DNA of 64,000 nucleotides from Prevotella micans DSM 21469 = JCM 16134 (GCF_000614105.1 NZ_BAKH01000005.1:1-64000), one strand, 5' to 3'; counted from the first letter of the stretch, positions 28,903 through 39,267 are shown. Program-made: numbers and translations. The notes: generated from the sequence alone by a model not told the origin.

Positions 28903-31900
28903 ATGAAAAGAAAAACATTTCTTTTAGCCGCACTAGCCTTTGTAAGTACAATGCTTGTGCCGGCGTCGGCACAAACGGAGCCGAAAACCGAAGTACCTTT
29001 TAAATTTGAAAAGGTGCTACCCGGAACGAGAAAACCGGGCGGAGAGCTAAAGAAGACTAATGCCTTTCCGATGTTCAACCAAATGATGCTGAACCATGCA
29101 AAAACATCGCTTATGCGCGAACCGGTGAATGGAGCGTCGCTCTACGCGCCTCTCAAGGCAGGCGAGGTACTAACGGTATTGCCTAATCTGGAAATATGGG
29201 CAGATATCTTGTCGAATAACTTCACTGGAATTTGCATGTTCAATCCTGTAAGCGACATCTCATTCACAAGATTAGCCTCCTATGAAAAAGGCTATTTCAA
29301 CGCCGGAAGCGGCCTAGTGGAGGATGCCGAACAGCTGCACGGAATATATCTCGATACAACCTATTCGGGCTGGGGAATAATACTCATTATTCATTTCGCT
29401 TTCGATACCCAGACATGGGAAATGATTGGCGAACCGCAAGTGGTGAGAGATTATAGCGTGGTGGCAACTGAAACAGCTAACGACCCGCAAACTGGCGAAG
29501 TGTTCGGCGAGTTCTATAGCTCTGATTTATCTCGTAAAGAATTCGGCGTGATAGACTATCAAACCATGACTCGCACAACCATTGGACCGGCCACACATCA
29601 ATATGTCGCAATGGGAATCACTAGCGACGGTAAAGCCTACGGTGTTGCCAATGATGGTAATCTTTATCACATCGACCGCAACACAGGAGAGGAAACTCTT
29701 AAAGGTTCTACCGGCATCCAGGTGGCCCGACACGACGGTAATGCCTATTTCCAGAGTGGCGAAATCGACCCTCGTACCGATGAGTTCTATTGGGCTTCAG
29801 TAGACTCTACCGGATTATCTATGCTCTACACGGTCGATCTTAACGACGGTCATGTGACCCAAGTGGGCAGCTTGCTCAACGCTAATGTTATGGGTCTAAC
29901 CATACCCGCTCCGAAGGCTGCCAACGCAGCTCCGGCCGCGATAGAAAATCTTACTAAAGAGTTTACAGGTTCATCGCTCTCCGGAAAAATAAAATTCCGT
30001 GCCCCCAATAAAACATTCGGTGGTTCAGCATTGAGCGGAGCATTGACCTACAACATAACCAGCAACAAGAACGAAATAGCAACGGGCACCGTCCAGGCCG
30101 GTAGTGAATGCGAAGTGGACGTCACTCTGCCAGAGGGAATCAATAGGATTGCCGTGACGGTGAGTAATGGCGTAGGCCGGAGTCCGAAAACCAAGATGGA
30201 AACCTACATTGGCTTCGATATTCCCAAAGCTGCAACCAACGTAAAGCTCGAAATAAACTCGGCCAATAAAGCCACCGTTACATGGGACGCTCCTACCGAA
30301 GGCGTGTACGGAGGTTTCCTTGGTACGCTGAAATATGACATCTACAAAATATCCGGCAGCGACACCACTCTCATCGTAAATGACTATACCGGAACAACCT
30401 ATACCGGAATTATCCCCTCAGAGACTCTGAAGAAATACATCTATGCCGTTCGCGCCAAGAATGAAAAACACCAGAGTAGTCTTGCTTTTAGTAACGGCGT
30501 GGAAGTGGGGTCGGCATTCAGCATTCCATTCTTCGACGACTTCCTAACCGAAACTGATGCTGCCCTCTACACAATTATCGACGCCAACAACGACGGCTCA
30601 ACATGGAAATGGCTCAGCGGGAGTACCAACTGTTTCTTCTACAAATTCAGCGATGCGAACCGCGGCGATGACTGGCTCATCACCCCGCCCATACATCTCC
30701 ATGGTGGTAAGAACTATACATTGAGCTTCCGTGCACGCAATTCGCTTAAATCGTGTATTGAGCGCATCGAAGTGATGTATGGACAAGGTAACAAGGCCTC
30801 CGACATGGCCAACCAGATTATGGGGCCAACCGAATTATCATCCATTGCCTACACCCCGCTAAGCAGTACATTTTCTCCCAGTGTGGATGGCGATTACCAC
30901 TTTGGATTCCACGCCATATCCGACGCCGAGATGTACTACCTCTACATGGATTCGCTCATGATTGAATCGGCAGAACCCACAAGGCCCGCAGCCGTGACCG
31001 ACCTCACAATTTCGCCCGACCCATCAGGCACGCTAAAAGCATTGTTCTCATTCAAAACGCCAACCCAAACAACTGGTGGAACAACTCTCTCTACAATCTC
31101 ACGAATTGAAATACGCAAGGGCAACTACATCATCAAAACTATTAACAACCCAACTCCCGGAGCTAACATAACAGCCACTGACGACAAGGCTACTAAGGGA
31201 CGTAACGAATACTCCGTCATTGCCTTCAATGGAGAAGAACCCGGAGAACGCGCCACTGGCAAGGTGTTCATCGGAATTGATAAACCAACCGTACCGATTG
31301 TTCGGGTAATCGACCAGACAACATCGGCTAAGATTACATGGCAGCCTGTCGAGGGCGCAACAGGTGGAATCATAATTCCGTCGGAAGTAAGATACGATAT
31401 ATACAACGTGACCGATGCCGGTGCTGTGGGCGAAAAGATAGGCTCGGTTAAAGGCGGAACGGAATATATTGTAAGCGGACTAAGCAACAACGATGGGCCG
31501 CAAAACTACAAGCAGTGGGCCGTGAACGCAAACACCGATATGGGATCGAGTCTCTACGGAGTCGGTGCAATTGTTGTAGGCGCGCCATATATTCTGCCAT
31601 TCCATAACAGTTTCAAAGAGCTTTCACTTGAAAACCAGTTCTTCGCCATCGAGCGTCCCAACAAGGAAACAACCTGGGAAATCATAGGCGACATGACGGT
31701 GGATAATGACGGTGGAGCAATCGTCTTCCGTCCTCAAAGAGCTGGCACTGCATCAATCGTCAGCGGAAAAATAAGCCTCAATGGAGCCACACTGCCCAAG
31801 CTACTCTTCGACTATCGCGCACTGTCAGGAACGAAGGGAGCCCTAGAGCTCGAGATTATCAAGAAAGACGGAACATCAAGCAAAATCTGGGAATCGAACT

Positions 31901-33357
31901 TTGCAGCCTTACCGGCAGGTGAGACCAAGTGGAACCATGTTATATTGGATTTACCATCCGACCTTATAGGGCAGGATTATATCCGCGTTAGGATCCGCGG
32001 TATAGCAAATGCCTCACTAGAGTCGACCCCGATATACTTCGATAATATCAACATTACCGACCCGCTCCAGAAAGATGCTGCCATATCCATGACAACCGTT
32101 GAAAGCGTCAAGAAAGGACAGCCCATAAACCTCAACATCAGAGTAACCAACGTTGGCATCGATAACATCCGCGGCTCGAAAGTCATCGTCACCGCGAACG
32201 GAAAAGAAGCTTTCACAACAACCATCAACCAAGATGTTCAGCTAATGCAACAGGTGGAAATTCCCGTGACCGTGAGGACCAGCTCGCTCGACCAATCATC
32301 GAACATGAAGATTGTAGCACGAGTTGAAACAGAAAACGACCTCGAGGATGCCAACAACTCCCAGGAAGAAGACGTGAAACTCAACACAGCCAACCTTCCA
32401 CAGCCAACCAACCTCCGAGCCGAACAAGCAGCAGGAAACAAACTGAAGCTCACATGGAAAGAGCCCAACATCGAAACAAATATCGTGAACGACGACTTTG
32501 AAACCTACGAAGCATGGGCAACATCCTTCGGTGATTGGACAACTGTCGACGCCGACCACGGTCATGCAGGCGCTCTGTCTGAAAAAGGAACTTATCCGCA
32601 CCAAGACGAGCAATTCGCCTTCCTCAACTGGCAGCCTAGCGATATATTCGGCGCCGGACAAGGCCTCGACCCACACTCCGGAAAGCACGCTCTCGTGTCA
32701 ATATATCAATTCACTAAAGACGGAACAAAATATGTCGACGCCAACAACTGGCTCATCAGTCCACTCCTCTCCGGTCGTGAACAAACAATCCGCTTCTGGG
32801 TGAACAACTTTAAGCCGAAAACCGGCGGACGCGAAACATTCGATGTCCTCGTTTCCTCAACTGACATCGACACCGCTAGCTTCGTCAAAATCGGCGACAC
32901 CCGCGTACAAGAGTCGGGCAAATGGACCGAAATAAGCGTTAAACTACCCGCAGGCACACGCTATTTCGCCATTCACCACAACACCTCGAAAGACCAAGCA
33001 TCCATCTTCATGATTGACGACGCAAGCTACGAAACAGGTAACATACTCACGAGCTACAACATTTATTGTGACGGGGCTTATTGCGGTAACACGTCGGAAA
33101 CCAATTACTCCGACATACCGTTCGCTCCCGACATGATTCACGACTACAGCGTCACGGCTGTTTATTTCGACGGCTCCGAGTCGGCCCCGATAACCATTCA
33201 CTTCACAACCGACATCGAAACCATCGAACGCGATAAGCCTGCCGCCCACGACATCTACACACTTGGCGGCGCCCTGGTTCGTCGTAAATCAGAGAGCCTT
33301 CATAACCTGCAACCAGGCATCTACATTGTAGACGGCAGCAAGTGCATCGTGAAATAA
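28903..33357 (+). CDS. Large secreted multidomain protein (FnIII and choice-of-anchor-J-like, T9SS tail)
   Basis: A 1484-residue exported protein. The signal peptide ends at VPASAQ. Residues about 80-340 look like a propeller or NHL-like domain (GKAYGVANDGNLYHIDRNTG). FnIII-like domains follow (ATVTWDAPTEGVYGG, SAKITWQPVEGATGG, KLKLTWKEPNIETN), alternating with two jelly-roll choice-of-anchor-J/cleaved-adhesin-type domains (DDWLITPPIHLHGGKNYTLS and NWLISPLLSGREQTIRFW). The end (DIYTLGGALVRRK, then GIYIVDGSKCIVK) is a T9SS-like sorting tail. It is probably a surface adhesin or glycan-binding protein and has no protease motif. Confidence 0.8.
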   Translation: MKRKTFLLAALAFVSTMLVPASAQTEPKTEVPFKFEKVLPGTRKPGGELKKTNAFPMFNQMMLNHAKTSLMREPVNGASLYAPLKAGEVLTVLPNLEIWADILSNNFTGICMFNPVSDISFTRLASYEKGYFNAGSGLVEDAEQLHGIYLDTTYSGWGIILIIHFAFDTQTWEMIGEPQVVRDYSVVATETANDPQTGEVFGEFYSSDLSRKEFGVIDYQTMTRTTIGPATHQYVAMGITSDGKAYGVANDGNLYHIDRNTGEETLKGSTGIQVARHDGNAYFQSGEIDPRTDEFYWASVDSTGLSMLYTVDLNDGHVTQVGSLLNANVMGLTIPAPKAANAAPAAIENLTKEFTGSSLSGKIKFRAPNKTFGGSALSGALTYNITSNKNEIATGTVQAGSECEVDVTLPEGINRIAVTVSNGVGRSPKTKMETYIGFDIPKAATNVKLEINSANKATVTWDAPTEGVYGGFLGTLKYDIYKISGSDTTLIVNDYTGTTYTGIIPSETLKKYIYAVRAKNEKHQSSLAFSNGVEVGSAFSIPFFDDFLTETDAALYTIIDANNDGSTWKWLSGSTNCFFYKFSDANRGDDWLITPPIHLHGGKNYTLSFRARNSLKSCIERIEVMYGQGNKASDMANQIMGPTELSSIAYTPLSSTFSPSVDGDYHFGFHAISDAEMYYLYMDSLMIESAEPTRPAAVTDLTISPDPSGTLKALFSFKTPTQTTGGTTLSTISRIEIRKGNYIIKTINNPTPGANITATDDKATKGRNEYSVIAFNGEEPGERATGKVFIGIDKPTVPIVRVIDQTTSAKITWQPVEGATGGIIIPSEVRYDIYNVTDAGAVGEKIGSVKGGTEYIVSGLSNNDGPQNYKQWAVNANTDMGSSLYGVGAIVVGAPYILPFHNSFKELSLENQFFAIERPNKETTWEIIGDMTVDNDGGAIVFRPQRAGTASIVSGKISLNGATLPKLLFDYRALSGTKGALELEIIKKDGTSSKIWESNFAALPAGETKWNHVILDLPSDLIGQDYIRVRIRGIANASLESTPIYFDNINITDPLQKDAAISMTTVESVKKGQPINLNIRVTNVGIDNIRGSKVIVTANGKEAFTTTINQDVQLMQQVEIPVTVRTSSLDQSSNMKIVARVETENDLEDANNSQEEDVKLNTANLPQPTNLRAEQAAGNKLKLTWKEPNIETNIVNDDFETYEAWATSFGDWTTVDADHGHAGALSEKGTYPHQDEQFAFLNWQPSDIFGAGQGLDPHSGKHALVSIYQFTKDGTKYVDANNWLISPLLSGREQTIRFWVNNFKPKTGGRETFDVLVSSTDIDTASFVKIGDTRVQESGKWTEISVKLPAGTRYFAIHHNTSKDQASIFMIDDASYETGNILTSYNIYCDGAYCGNTSETNYSDIPFAPDMIHDYSVTAVYFDGSESAPITIHFTTDIETIERDKPAAHDIYTLGGALVRRKSESLHNLQPGIYIVDGSKCIVK

Positions 33358-33418
33358 GCAACTAACTCCTCATCAAAGGTTCGACGGTTCAACCATCAAA
33401 CCCGAACACAATCCACAG

Positions 33419-33453
33419 GGCTGATTTCCACACCGGGAATCAGCCTTATTCTT
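33419..33453 (+). terminator. Terminator after the large secreted protein
   Basis: An 11-bp stem with one G-T pair (33419-33429 with 33435-33445), a 5-base loop, then TTATTCTT. Confidence 0.75.
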
Positions 33454-33500
33454 GCATGGCTAGAAAAAACATCACATATAATGACGTTATTTCTTTTTTG

Positions 33501-33508
33501 TATTTTTG
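33501..33508 (+). promoter_or_regulatory. Possible -7 box TATTTTTG
   Basis: TATTTTTG fits TAnnTTTG and is 21 bp before the chosen ATG (33529). If used, it excludes the upstream ATG at 33481. No -33 element was found. Confidence 0.35.
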
Positions 33509-33528
33509 TTACAAAAATACAAAAGACA

Positions 33529-34872
33529 ATGACGCAAGACGGAAGAACACTCTGGCAGGTCGTAAAGGGATACTTTAATGCTCTTCCCGATAAGGAAAGC
33601 GAGGCGGAGACAATCAGCCAGATCAGTAGTGGGGTCAGGTTTCACGGTTCCAACCTTTGGGTATTAATCTTTGCCATCTTTATTGCCTCATTGGGATTGA
33701 ACCTCAATTCCACCGCAGTAATCATCGGTGCCATGCTTATTTCTCCACTCATGGGTCCGATTATCGGCATGGGGCTGTCTGTAGGGATCAATGATTTTGA
33801 ATTGCTCAAGCGGTCTATCAAAAACTATTTGGTTGCTACCGTCATCAGTGTGATAACGGCAACCATCTACTTTGTCATCACGCCACTTAATGAGGCACAG
33901 TCCGAGTTGTTAGCGCGCACTTCACCTTCGTTGTATGATGTGCTCGTGGCTATTTTCGGTGGTGCTGCCGGTATTCTTGCCATAGCCACCAAGGCCAAGG
34001 GAAACGTAATACCGGGGGTAGCCATCGCCACGGCACTAATGCCCCCACTATGCACAGCCGGGTATGGTTTGGCTGTTGGAGATTTTTCATTCTTTTTCGG
34101 AGCGTTCTATCTTTATTTTATCAACACTGTTTTCATAGCCCTTTCTACTTTTGTCGGGGTTAGAATGTTACGGTTCAAGCGGAAGACATTTGCTGACACC
34201 CGACGACTAAAAAAAGCAAAGAAATATATTATTGTAATTACAATCACAACTATGTTGCCAGCTATCTATATGACGATACAGATTATTCGAATGAGTGTGC
34301 GAGATAGCAATACGCAGCAATTCATTAAGAATGAACTCACCTTTAAAGGTACGCAGATACTCTCCCATAGTCGCAACGACGACAAGAAGACCATAAGAGT
34401 CGTGGCTATAGGAAAATCCATTGAGAAAAATGCCATTGACAAGGCAAACCTTAAGCTGGAGAACTATCATCTTTCAGGGTATCGTCTGAATGTTATTCAG
34501 GGATACCAATCCGACAGCCTCCTGTTGCTTGAAGGGCAAACGATGCCACAGGCATCAAAAGCAATCCAGCAGCAGCTAATAGAACAAACAGCGCAACTGA
34601 ACACAGTGAGCAAACAGTTACAAGAATATACCGCTTATGAGAATCTGGGGAAAGAGATTTCCCAAGAGGTGAAAGCCGTCTGCCCTAAGGTGAGAAGAAT
34701 AAGTCTTTCGCAAGTGTCAGAAGCCCGCACCGATACTTCGACGACACTCCGCTACACGATAGCCGTTGCCGGCTGCAACAATCCTTTGTCTGGTGCTGAA
34801 CGCACGCAACTCCAACGGTGGTTGAAAGCGAGGTCGAAAGCAGACAGTTTGCGACTCATCACCACACAATAA
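33529..34872 (+). CDS. DUF389 family membrane protein
   Basis: A 447-residue integral membrane protein. The frame opens at 33481, but ATG 33529 (MTQDGRTLWQ) follows a promoter-like box and removes a non-conserved leader. Residues about 40-240 hold the DUF389 core with conserved Gly-rich helices (AVIIGAMLISPLMGPIIGMG, GVAIATALMPPLCTAGYG). The C-terminal 200 residues are a soluble, partly coiled domain (AIQQQLIEQTAQLNTVSKQL). No function has been fixed for the family. Codon choice is less biased than in the flanking housekeeping genes, in line with an accessory region. Confidence 0.85.
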   Translation: MTQDGRTLWQVVKGYFNALPDKESEAETISQISSGVRFHGSNLWVLIFAIFIASLGLNLNSTAVIIGAMLISPLMGPIIGMGLSVGINDFELLKRSIKNYLVATVISVITATIYFVITPLNEAQSELLARTSPSLYDVLVAIFGGAAGILAIATKAKGNVIPGVAIATALMPPLCTAGYGLAVGDFSFFFGAFYLYFINTVFIALSTFVGVRMLRFKRKTFADTRRLKKAKKYIIVITITTMLPAIYMTIQIIRMSVRDSNTQQFIKNELTFKGTQILSHSRNDDKKTIRVVAIGKSIEKNAIDKANLKLENYHLSGYRLNVIQGYQSDSLLLLEGQTMPQASKAIQQQLIEQTAQLNTVSKQLQEYTAYENLGKEISQEVKAVCPKVRRISLSQVSEARTDTSTTLRYTIAVAGCNNPLSGAERTQLQRWLKARSKADSLRLITTQ

Positions 34873-34995
34873 TTATCTGTGCCGGTTTTCAATCTTTCCG
34901 GCAATGCTGTCTAATCTGATTTAAGATAGATAATCATCACCTATGTATGTTTATATATTGTAGGCGGAATCGTTATTTTAATTATTAAGAGAGAG

Positions 34996-35315
34996 ATGAA
35001 TTTCAAAAAATCAACTTTTACACGTAGCGTTGCCTATCCCGGGTTGTTTGTCCTGATAGGTTTATCATTGGTTTGTGCTTTTTCCCAAAGTGGACGAATG
35101 CGGCGCTAACCTCGGTTCAGTCTGGTATTTACAGAAACCTTAGCTGGTCTTATATCCTTTTAGTGTCGTTTTTCTTCATCTTCCTTGTGGTACTTGCGTT
35201 CAGCAAGTTAGGGAACATTCGTTTGGGCGCGGATAATATCTTAATTATCACTGATACTGTTTTACCAAGCTTCAGCCCTGCCGATACAGTGATTAAGGGA
35301 AATAAAATGAATTAG
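34996..35315 (+). pseudogene. Truncated BCCT-family transporter remnant
   Basis: Starts MNFKKSTFTRSVAYPGLF. If one T is restored in the T-run at 35079-35083 it continues FFPKWTNAALTSVQSGIYRN and ends the family-like part at LAFSKLGNIRLGADN. This is the first 80 residues of betaine/carnitine/choline transporters, including the conserved (I/D)(R/K)LG turn. After about 35237 the frame encodes an unrelated 22-residue tail and stops, whereas full BCCT proteins have about 500 residues. The missing base may be an artefact, but the truncation is real. The junction marks a past recombination between the DUF389 gene and the two unknown genes. Confidence 0.75.
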
Positions 35316-35316
35316 T

Positions 35317-35832
35317 ATGAGAACTCTTATAATAATATTTCTCCAGTTTATATTTCAGCAATGCTTTTGCCAGATAAGCATTGACAGTGATTGTTTGGAA
35401 CGTAATTCAATGACGGTTTCCCGAATCATGCTGGAACTTTTAGGACAAGAAACCGTACAACAGATGTTAGACAACAAAACACGTATGCTTTTCATTCTGG
35501 GAGTAGACTCATCAGGCTATGTGTCTGAGATAAAAAGGATAAGAATTCAAAACACCTTGGACAAGAATGTAGAGAAGAAGCTTAAGCGATATTTTGGAAA
35601 GCATAAAATACAAATGAGAATTTGTTATTCTATTGACTTGAGTAGCGTCTCATACGAAAGAGGATTACAAATAGCTAGGAGTGATTTTCAGAATTCAAAA
35701 AAGAAATATATCATAGTAGGCTTCCCTGGAGAATTATTCACTCATTATGAATACTATAAGACACGCGGTTACAAGGGCATCGCTTTCAATTCCAAGTTAG
35801 AATATCTCATGTTACGGTTGAATGACAAATGA
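35317..35832 (+). CDS. Uncharacterised exported protein A
   Basis: A 171-residue protein of unknown family. Residues 1-19 look like a signal peptide (IIIFLQFIFQQCFCQ). The segment MLFILGVDSSGYVSEIKRIR, then a helix with basic residues, loosely recalls the beta-hairpin layout of TonB C-terminal domains, but no signature is strong enough to assign it. The gene is AT-rich compared with its neighbours, starts directly after the BCCT remnant, and overlaps the next gene by 4 bp (ATGA). The pair therefore appears to be a co-translated accessory unit. Confidence 0.6.
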   Translation: MRTLIIIFLQFIFQQCFCQISIDSDCLERNSMTVSRIMLELLGQETVQQMLDNKTRMLFILGVDSSGYVSEIKRIRIQNTLDKNVEKKLKRYFGKHKIQMRICYSIDLSSVSYERGLQIARSDFQNSKKKYIIVGFPGELFTHYEYYKTRGYKGIAFNSKLEYLMLRLNDK

Positions 35833-36392
35833 AAATAAAAGTCCTCATTTTACTTTTTAGTCTATGTTCACAAGGCATAGCCCTAGCCCAGAAGCTCACA
35901 ACATACAGTGTGAATGAACGAGACTCTTCCTTATACCGCTCTACCGAATATGAGTTCAAAAAACTTAGCATCAGCAATGCCAGGCTAGATTTATACACTA
36001 TAATCGAAAAGCTATCTGCCGAGCACTCCTCGGAGATGTATGTTATCAGATTCAGCCACCGGCATAATCGTATTTTCATTACAATACAGAATTGGGAATA
36101 CAGAGGAATAAACTCAATAGCAGAAAGTAACACATACGGCATGTTTCGATCTAAGAACAATAAAGATTTTCTAGTTTGTTACGATGACACTAAAGAATTA
36201 AGCTACGTAAATAAGTACTTCAGCATCACCAAAGAGAAAATAAATATTTCCATACGCATAAAAAGCATCACCAACAACATGTACATACTTTCAAACGACC
36301 TCACAACCTATTACGAAGGAGTTATAGTACATAAAAAGCTGAAAACAATAAAGTTGATTATAAACAACAAATTGATACACAATCAAACATAA
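35829..36392 (+). CDS. Uncharacterised exported protein B
   Basis: A 187-residue protein with a clear signal peptide (LILLFSLCSQGIALAQ). The remainder is Tyr-, Ile- and Lys-rich and predicted beta (MYVIRFSHRHNRIFITIQNW, NNMYILSNDLTTYYEGVIV). No family is recognised. It is AT-rich and coupled to protein A by a 4-bp overlap. The two may form an exported partner pair. Nothing here identifies a toxin, enzyme or receptor. Confidence 0.6.
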   Translation: MKIKVLILLFSLCSQGIALAQKLTTYSVNERDSSLYRSTEYEFKKLSISNARLDLYTIIEKLSAEHSSEMYVIRFSHRHNRIFITIQNWEYRGINSIAESNTYGMFRSKNNKDFLVCYDDTKELSYVNKYFSITKEKINISIRIKSITNNMYILSNDLTTYYEGVIVHKKLKTIKLIINNKLIHNQT

Positions 36393-36405
36393 CCAATATA
36401 AGAAT

Positions 36406-36843
36406 ATGGATAAGCTATCATTCAACTTCGACTCCATCCCACCCACCTGGAAGCTCTGTTTCAACGAACCATGTCCGATGAAGGAAACCTGTATGCGCTA
36501 TTTCGCCGGCCAGCACCTGCCAGCCGACAAAACAACAGGCCCCGCAGTCTATCCCAACGCCTTGCAAAAAGGCAAGTGCAAGCTATTCGTCGAGAAACGA
36601 GTAATACGCGCCGCATGGGGATTCCGCAAGATATTCCTCAACGTAAAGCGCGTAGACGACACGCCGATACGCAGAGAAATTCAACAATATCTCGGCAGTA
36701 GGCCCACCTACTATCGCTACATGAACGGTCAGCTCACCCTCATGCCCAAGCAGCATACGGATATTATAAACATCTTCCGAGAGTACGGATACACCGAAGA
36801 TTTGGAGTTCGACAACTACATCGACCGTTACGCGTATGAATAG
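36406..36843 (+). CDS. DUF6078 family protein
   Basis: A 145-residue cytoplasmic protein without signal or membrane segment. Residues 15-35 hold the conserved cluster LCFNEPCPMKETCMRYFAG, with three cysteines spaced as if for metal or Fe-S binding. A conserved basic middle follows (VIRAAWGFRKIFLNVK), then RPTYYRYMNGQLTLMP. These match DUF6078 proteins of Bacteroides and Prevotella, whose function is unknown. The gene starts 13 bp after exported protein B, yet its codon use is like the core genome. Confidence 0.75.
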   Translation: MDKLSFNFDSIPPTWKLCFNEPCPMKETCMRYFAGQHLPADKTTGPAVYPNALQKGKCKLFVEKRVIRAAWGFRKIFLNVKRVDDTPIRREIQQYLGSRPTYYRYMNGQLTLMPKQHTDIINIFREYGYTEDLEFDNYIDRYAYE

Positions 36844-36883
36844 ATTAGAGTATCAGGGAAATTTCAGGCATTGAGACGCACAG

Positions 36884-36980
36884 TTTCGTCCTATGAAACG
36901 CAGGATTCCATCCTATGAAACCGTGCGTTTCATAGGATGGAACGCACAGTCTCAAAGCATGAAATCTTCTTGAGACTCTT
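36884..36980. repeat. Inverted-repeat cluster around TCCTATGAAAC
   Basis: Arms at 36906-36921 and 36927-36942 are a perfect 16-bp inverted repeat with a 5-base loop. A third copy of the TCCTATGAAACG core lies at 36889-36900, and ACGCACAGT occurs before and after the hairpin (36876-36884, 36942-36950). A further GTCTCAA/TTGAGAC pair lies downstream. There is no T-run, so it is not an ordinary terminator. Confidence 0.8.
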
Positions 36981-37306
36981 ACCTGATGGCCCCACGACCA
37001 TATCTGCAACCATCTAAACCGTCTGATAAAGGCAAACGGCAAGGCAAAGAATACATCGTACGAAGAGACGATGACCTTCGGGCAGATAAGCGAATCACTC
37101 ACCAATGTACAGCAAGTAGACTCTATCAAGACGGCACAGTCTTATAGAACCCACTTGTTGGGCACACCATTCTGGCATCGTCATCCCCAATGATGCCATA
37201 AAAAGAAAAGTACTATGGTATAAGTTGTTAATCAGCACTTATCGACAAAAGGCCTGAAAACAGTGGTCAATCTAGAACTCTTTAATCATAAACATCTACT
37301 TACCGT
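36981..37306. other. Gene-free stretch, possible coding remnant
   Basis: No intact gene. A short plus-strand frame near 37069-37195 (MTFGQISESLTNVQQ...) looks protein-like but is stopped after about 40 codons and has no recognisable family; it may be the relic of a gene. Confidence 0.3.
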
Positions 37307-38649
37307 TTACTCCTTGATACGAATGAAAGCATTGGCTAGAATCGCCGTCAAACCGCCGGTTGTTATACCGCTTGCGAAAATACTCTTCACCAGTTCGGGC
37401 ATCTGGTCGAGTATTCCCGGAACAAGCTCCACACTAAGACCGGTGGCGAAGCTCACAGCCATAACCAAGACAGCTTTCCGGCTTATCTCGGTTGCGGCAA
37501 TGATTCGGATACCCGCCGCAGCAACCGTCCCGAACATCAGAAGGGTTGCGCCACCAAGCACACTGTCGGGAATAAGCGAGAACAACTGCCCAACAACAGG
37601 AAATAAACCTAGCAGTACCAACGCACCGGCAATGAAATAGCCACATATCGACTAGCCACACCCGTGAGCTGAATCATTCCGTTGTTTTGAGCAAAGATAG
37701 AGTTCGGGAAACTGTTGAAAATAGCGGCTAGAAAACTGTTGAAGCCATCGGCCAAAATTCCGCCTTGCGCCCGCTTCATAAATACGGGGCCCTCTACGGG
37801 TTCGCCCGAAATAAGAGAGTTCGCCGTGATGTCGCCGAAAGCCTCGACGGCTGTAACAAGATATATCAAACCCAACGCGATTATCGAACCTAAATCGAAT
37901 CGCAACCCATATTTGAATGGAAGAGGAATATTCAATGCGCCAGCACCCTCCAGTCGGCCAAAGTCTATCATATCAAGAAAATAAGCAGCAACACAACCTA
38001 TAAGAAGTCCTAGAACGATAGAGCTCATGCGCAGAAACCGATTGCCCGACCGATTAAAAACAATTATACTCACCAAAACGAGCAAAGCTAACCCTAAGTT
38101 TTGCATCGAACCGAACTGGCCGAGTTCCATTGCAACCTGTCCACCACCGCAGGAGTTTATTCCAGCCTTAATGAGGCACATTCCTATAAGCGAAACAACG
38201 ATTCCGGATACCAACGGAGTAACAATCTTTCGAATATAAGGCAGCAATCGGCTCACAACCATTTCGACAACCGAAGCAACCAAACACGCACCGAGAATAT
38301 AACTGAGAGCCATTTCCGTGTTGAGCTTTCCACCCACCATACCAAGCATTCCTGCACCGATGATTGGACTTATGAAGGAGAAAGAAGTACCTTGAATGCA
38401 TAGCAAACCAGCTCCCACAGGGCCGAACCGTCGACATTGCACAAACGTGGCCAACCCGGACACAAAGAGAGACATCGAAACAAGGAATCCGGTAGTCTCA
38501 AGATCGAACTTCAAGGCCGAACTGATGATGAGAGGAGGGGTTATGATAGCTACGAAAATGGCTAACAGGTGCTGAACAGCCGCAAAAAGAGTCTCCCGGA
38601 GTGGTGGCCTGTCATTAAGACCGTAGATGAGTTCTTTCGACTTCTCCAT
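37307..38649 (-). CDS. Xanthine/uracil permease (one frameshift)
   Basis: A nucleobase:cation symporter-2 protein of about 447 residues once one base is restored near 37641 (TATGTGGCTATT to TATGTGGGCTATT), which joins GVASRYVG to YFIAGALVLLGLFP. The conserved motif FAQNNGMIQLTGVASR lies near residue 330. The segment GDITANSLISGEPV is also typical. It starts 6 bp after xpt, so salvage enzyme and transporter are co-expressed. Xanthine is the likely substrate from this pairing; uracil cannot be excluded. Confidence 0.87.
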
Positions 38650-38655
38650 ATATTA

Positions 38656-39225
38656 TCAATATTTCAATTTGATTTCACAATTATCCAACGACTCGATTAT
38701 CGCAAGGCTCTCACAGCGTATACCAGCCTGCTCTATAACTTCTCTACCGTGCTGGAAAGCCTTCTCGATAATGAACCCCATACCCACGAGCTCAGCACCT
38801 GCTTGGCGACATAGGTCTATAATTCCTTTTGCGGCATTGCCATAGGCCAGGAAGTCGTCTACGAATAAAACTTTGTCTTTCGGACCAAGATATTCCTCTG
38901 AAAGAACAATGTGATACTCCCTCTGCTTAGTGAACGAGAACACTGTTGTTGAAAGCATTCCACTCATGGTCGATGGTTGTTTCTTTTTTGCGAACACAAC
39001 AGGCAGATCTAACAGGAACCCCATCATAATCGCAGGCGCAATTCCGCTTGCCTCAACGGTAATGATTTTATTTATTTCGCTAGAAGCGTATCGTCGGATG
39101 AACTCAACCGCTATTTGTTTCATCAAATTCGGGTCTAGCTGATGGTTAATAAACTTATCAACTTTCAGAATGCCGCCCGGAAAGCACTTCCCATCTTTCA
39201 GGATGCGGTCACGTAATGTTTTCAT
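38656..39225 (-). CDS. xpt: Xanthine phosphoribosyltransferase
   Basis: A 189-residue purine-salvage enzyme converting xanthine and PRPP to XMP. ATG 39225 ([18 protein letters not shown]) matches the family start; the frame is open for 15 further codons upstream. The PRPP-binding motif is [17 protein letters not shown], and [11 protein letters not shown] is the conserved loop before it. A promoter box lies 43 bp upstream. A purine riboswitch was looked for in the leader and not found. Confidence 0.92.
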   Translation of the reverse strand: MKTLRDRILKDGKCFPGGILKVDKFINHQLDPNLMKQIAVEFIRRYASSEINKIITVEASGIAPAIMMGFLLDLPVVFAKKKQPSTMSGMLSTTVFSFTKQREYHIVLSEEYLGPKDKVLFVDDFLAYGNAAKGIIDLCRQAGAELVGMGFIIEKAFQHGREVIEQAGIRCESLAIIESLDNCEIKLKY

Positions 39226-39267
39226 TGTCGTTAGGATTATTATGAGATTTGTGAGGTGAGATGCGCA

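Noticed and set aside
34876-34905. Terminator after the DUF389 gene (GCCGG...CCGGC)
   Set aside because: The stem is only five base pairs with a long loop and no convincing T-run.
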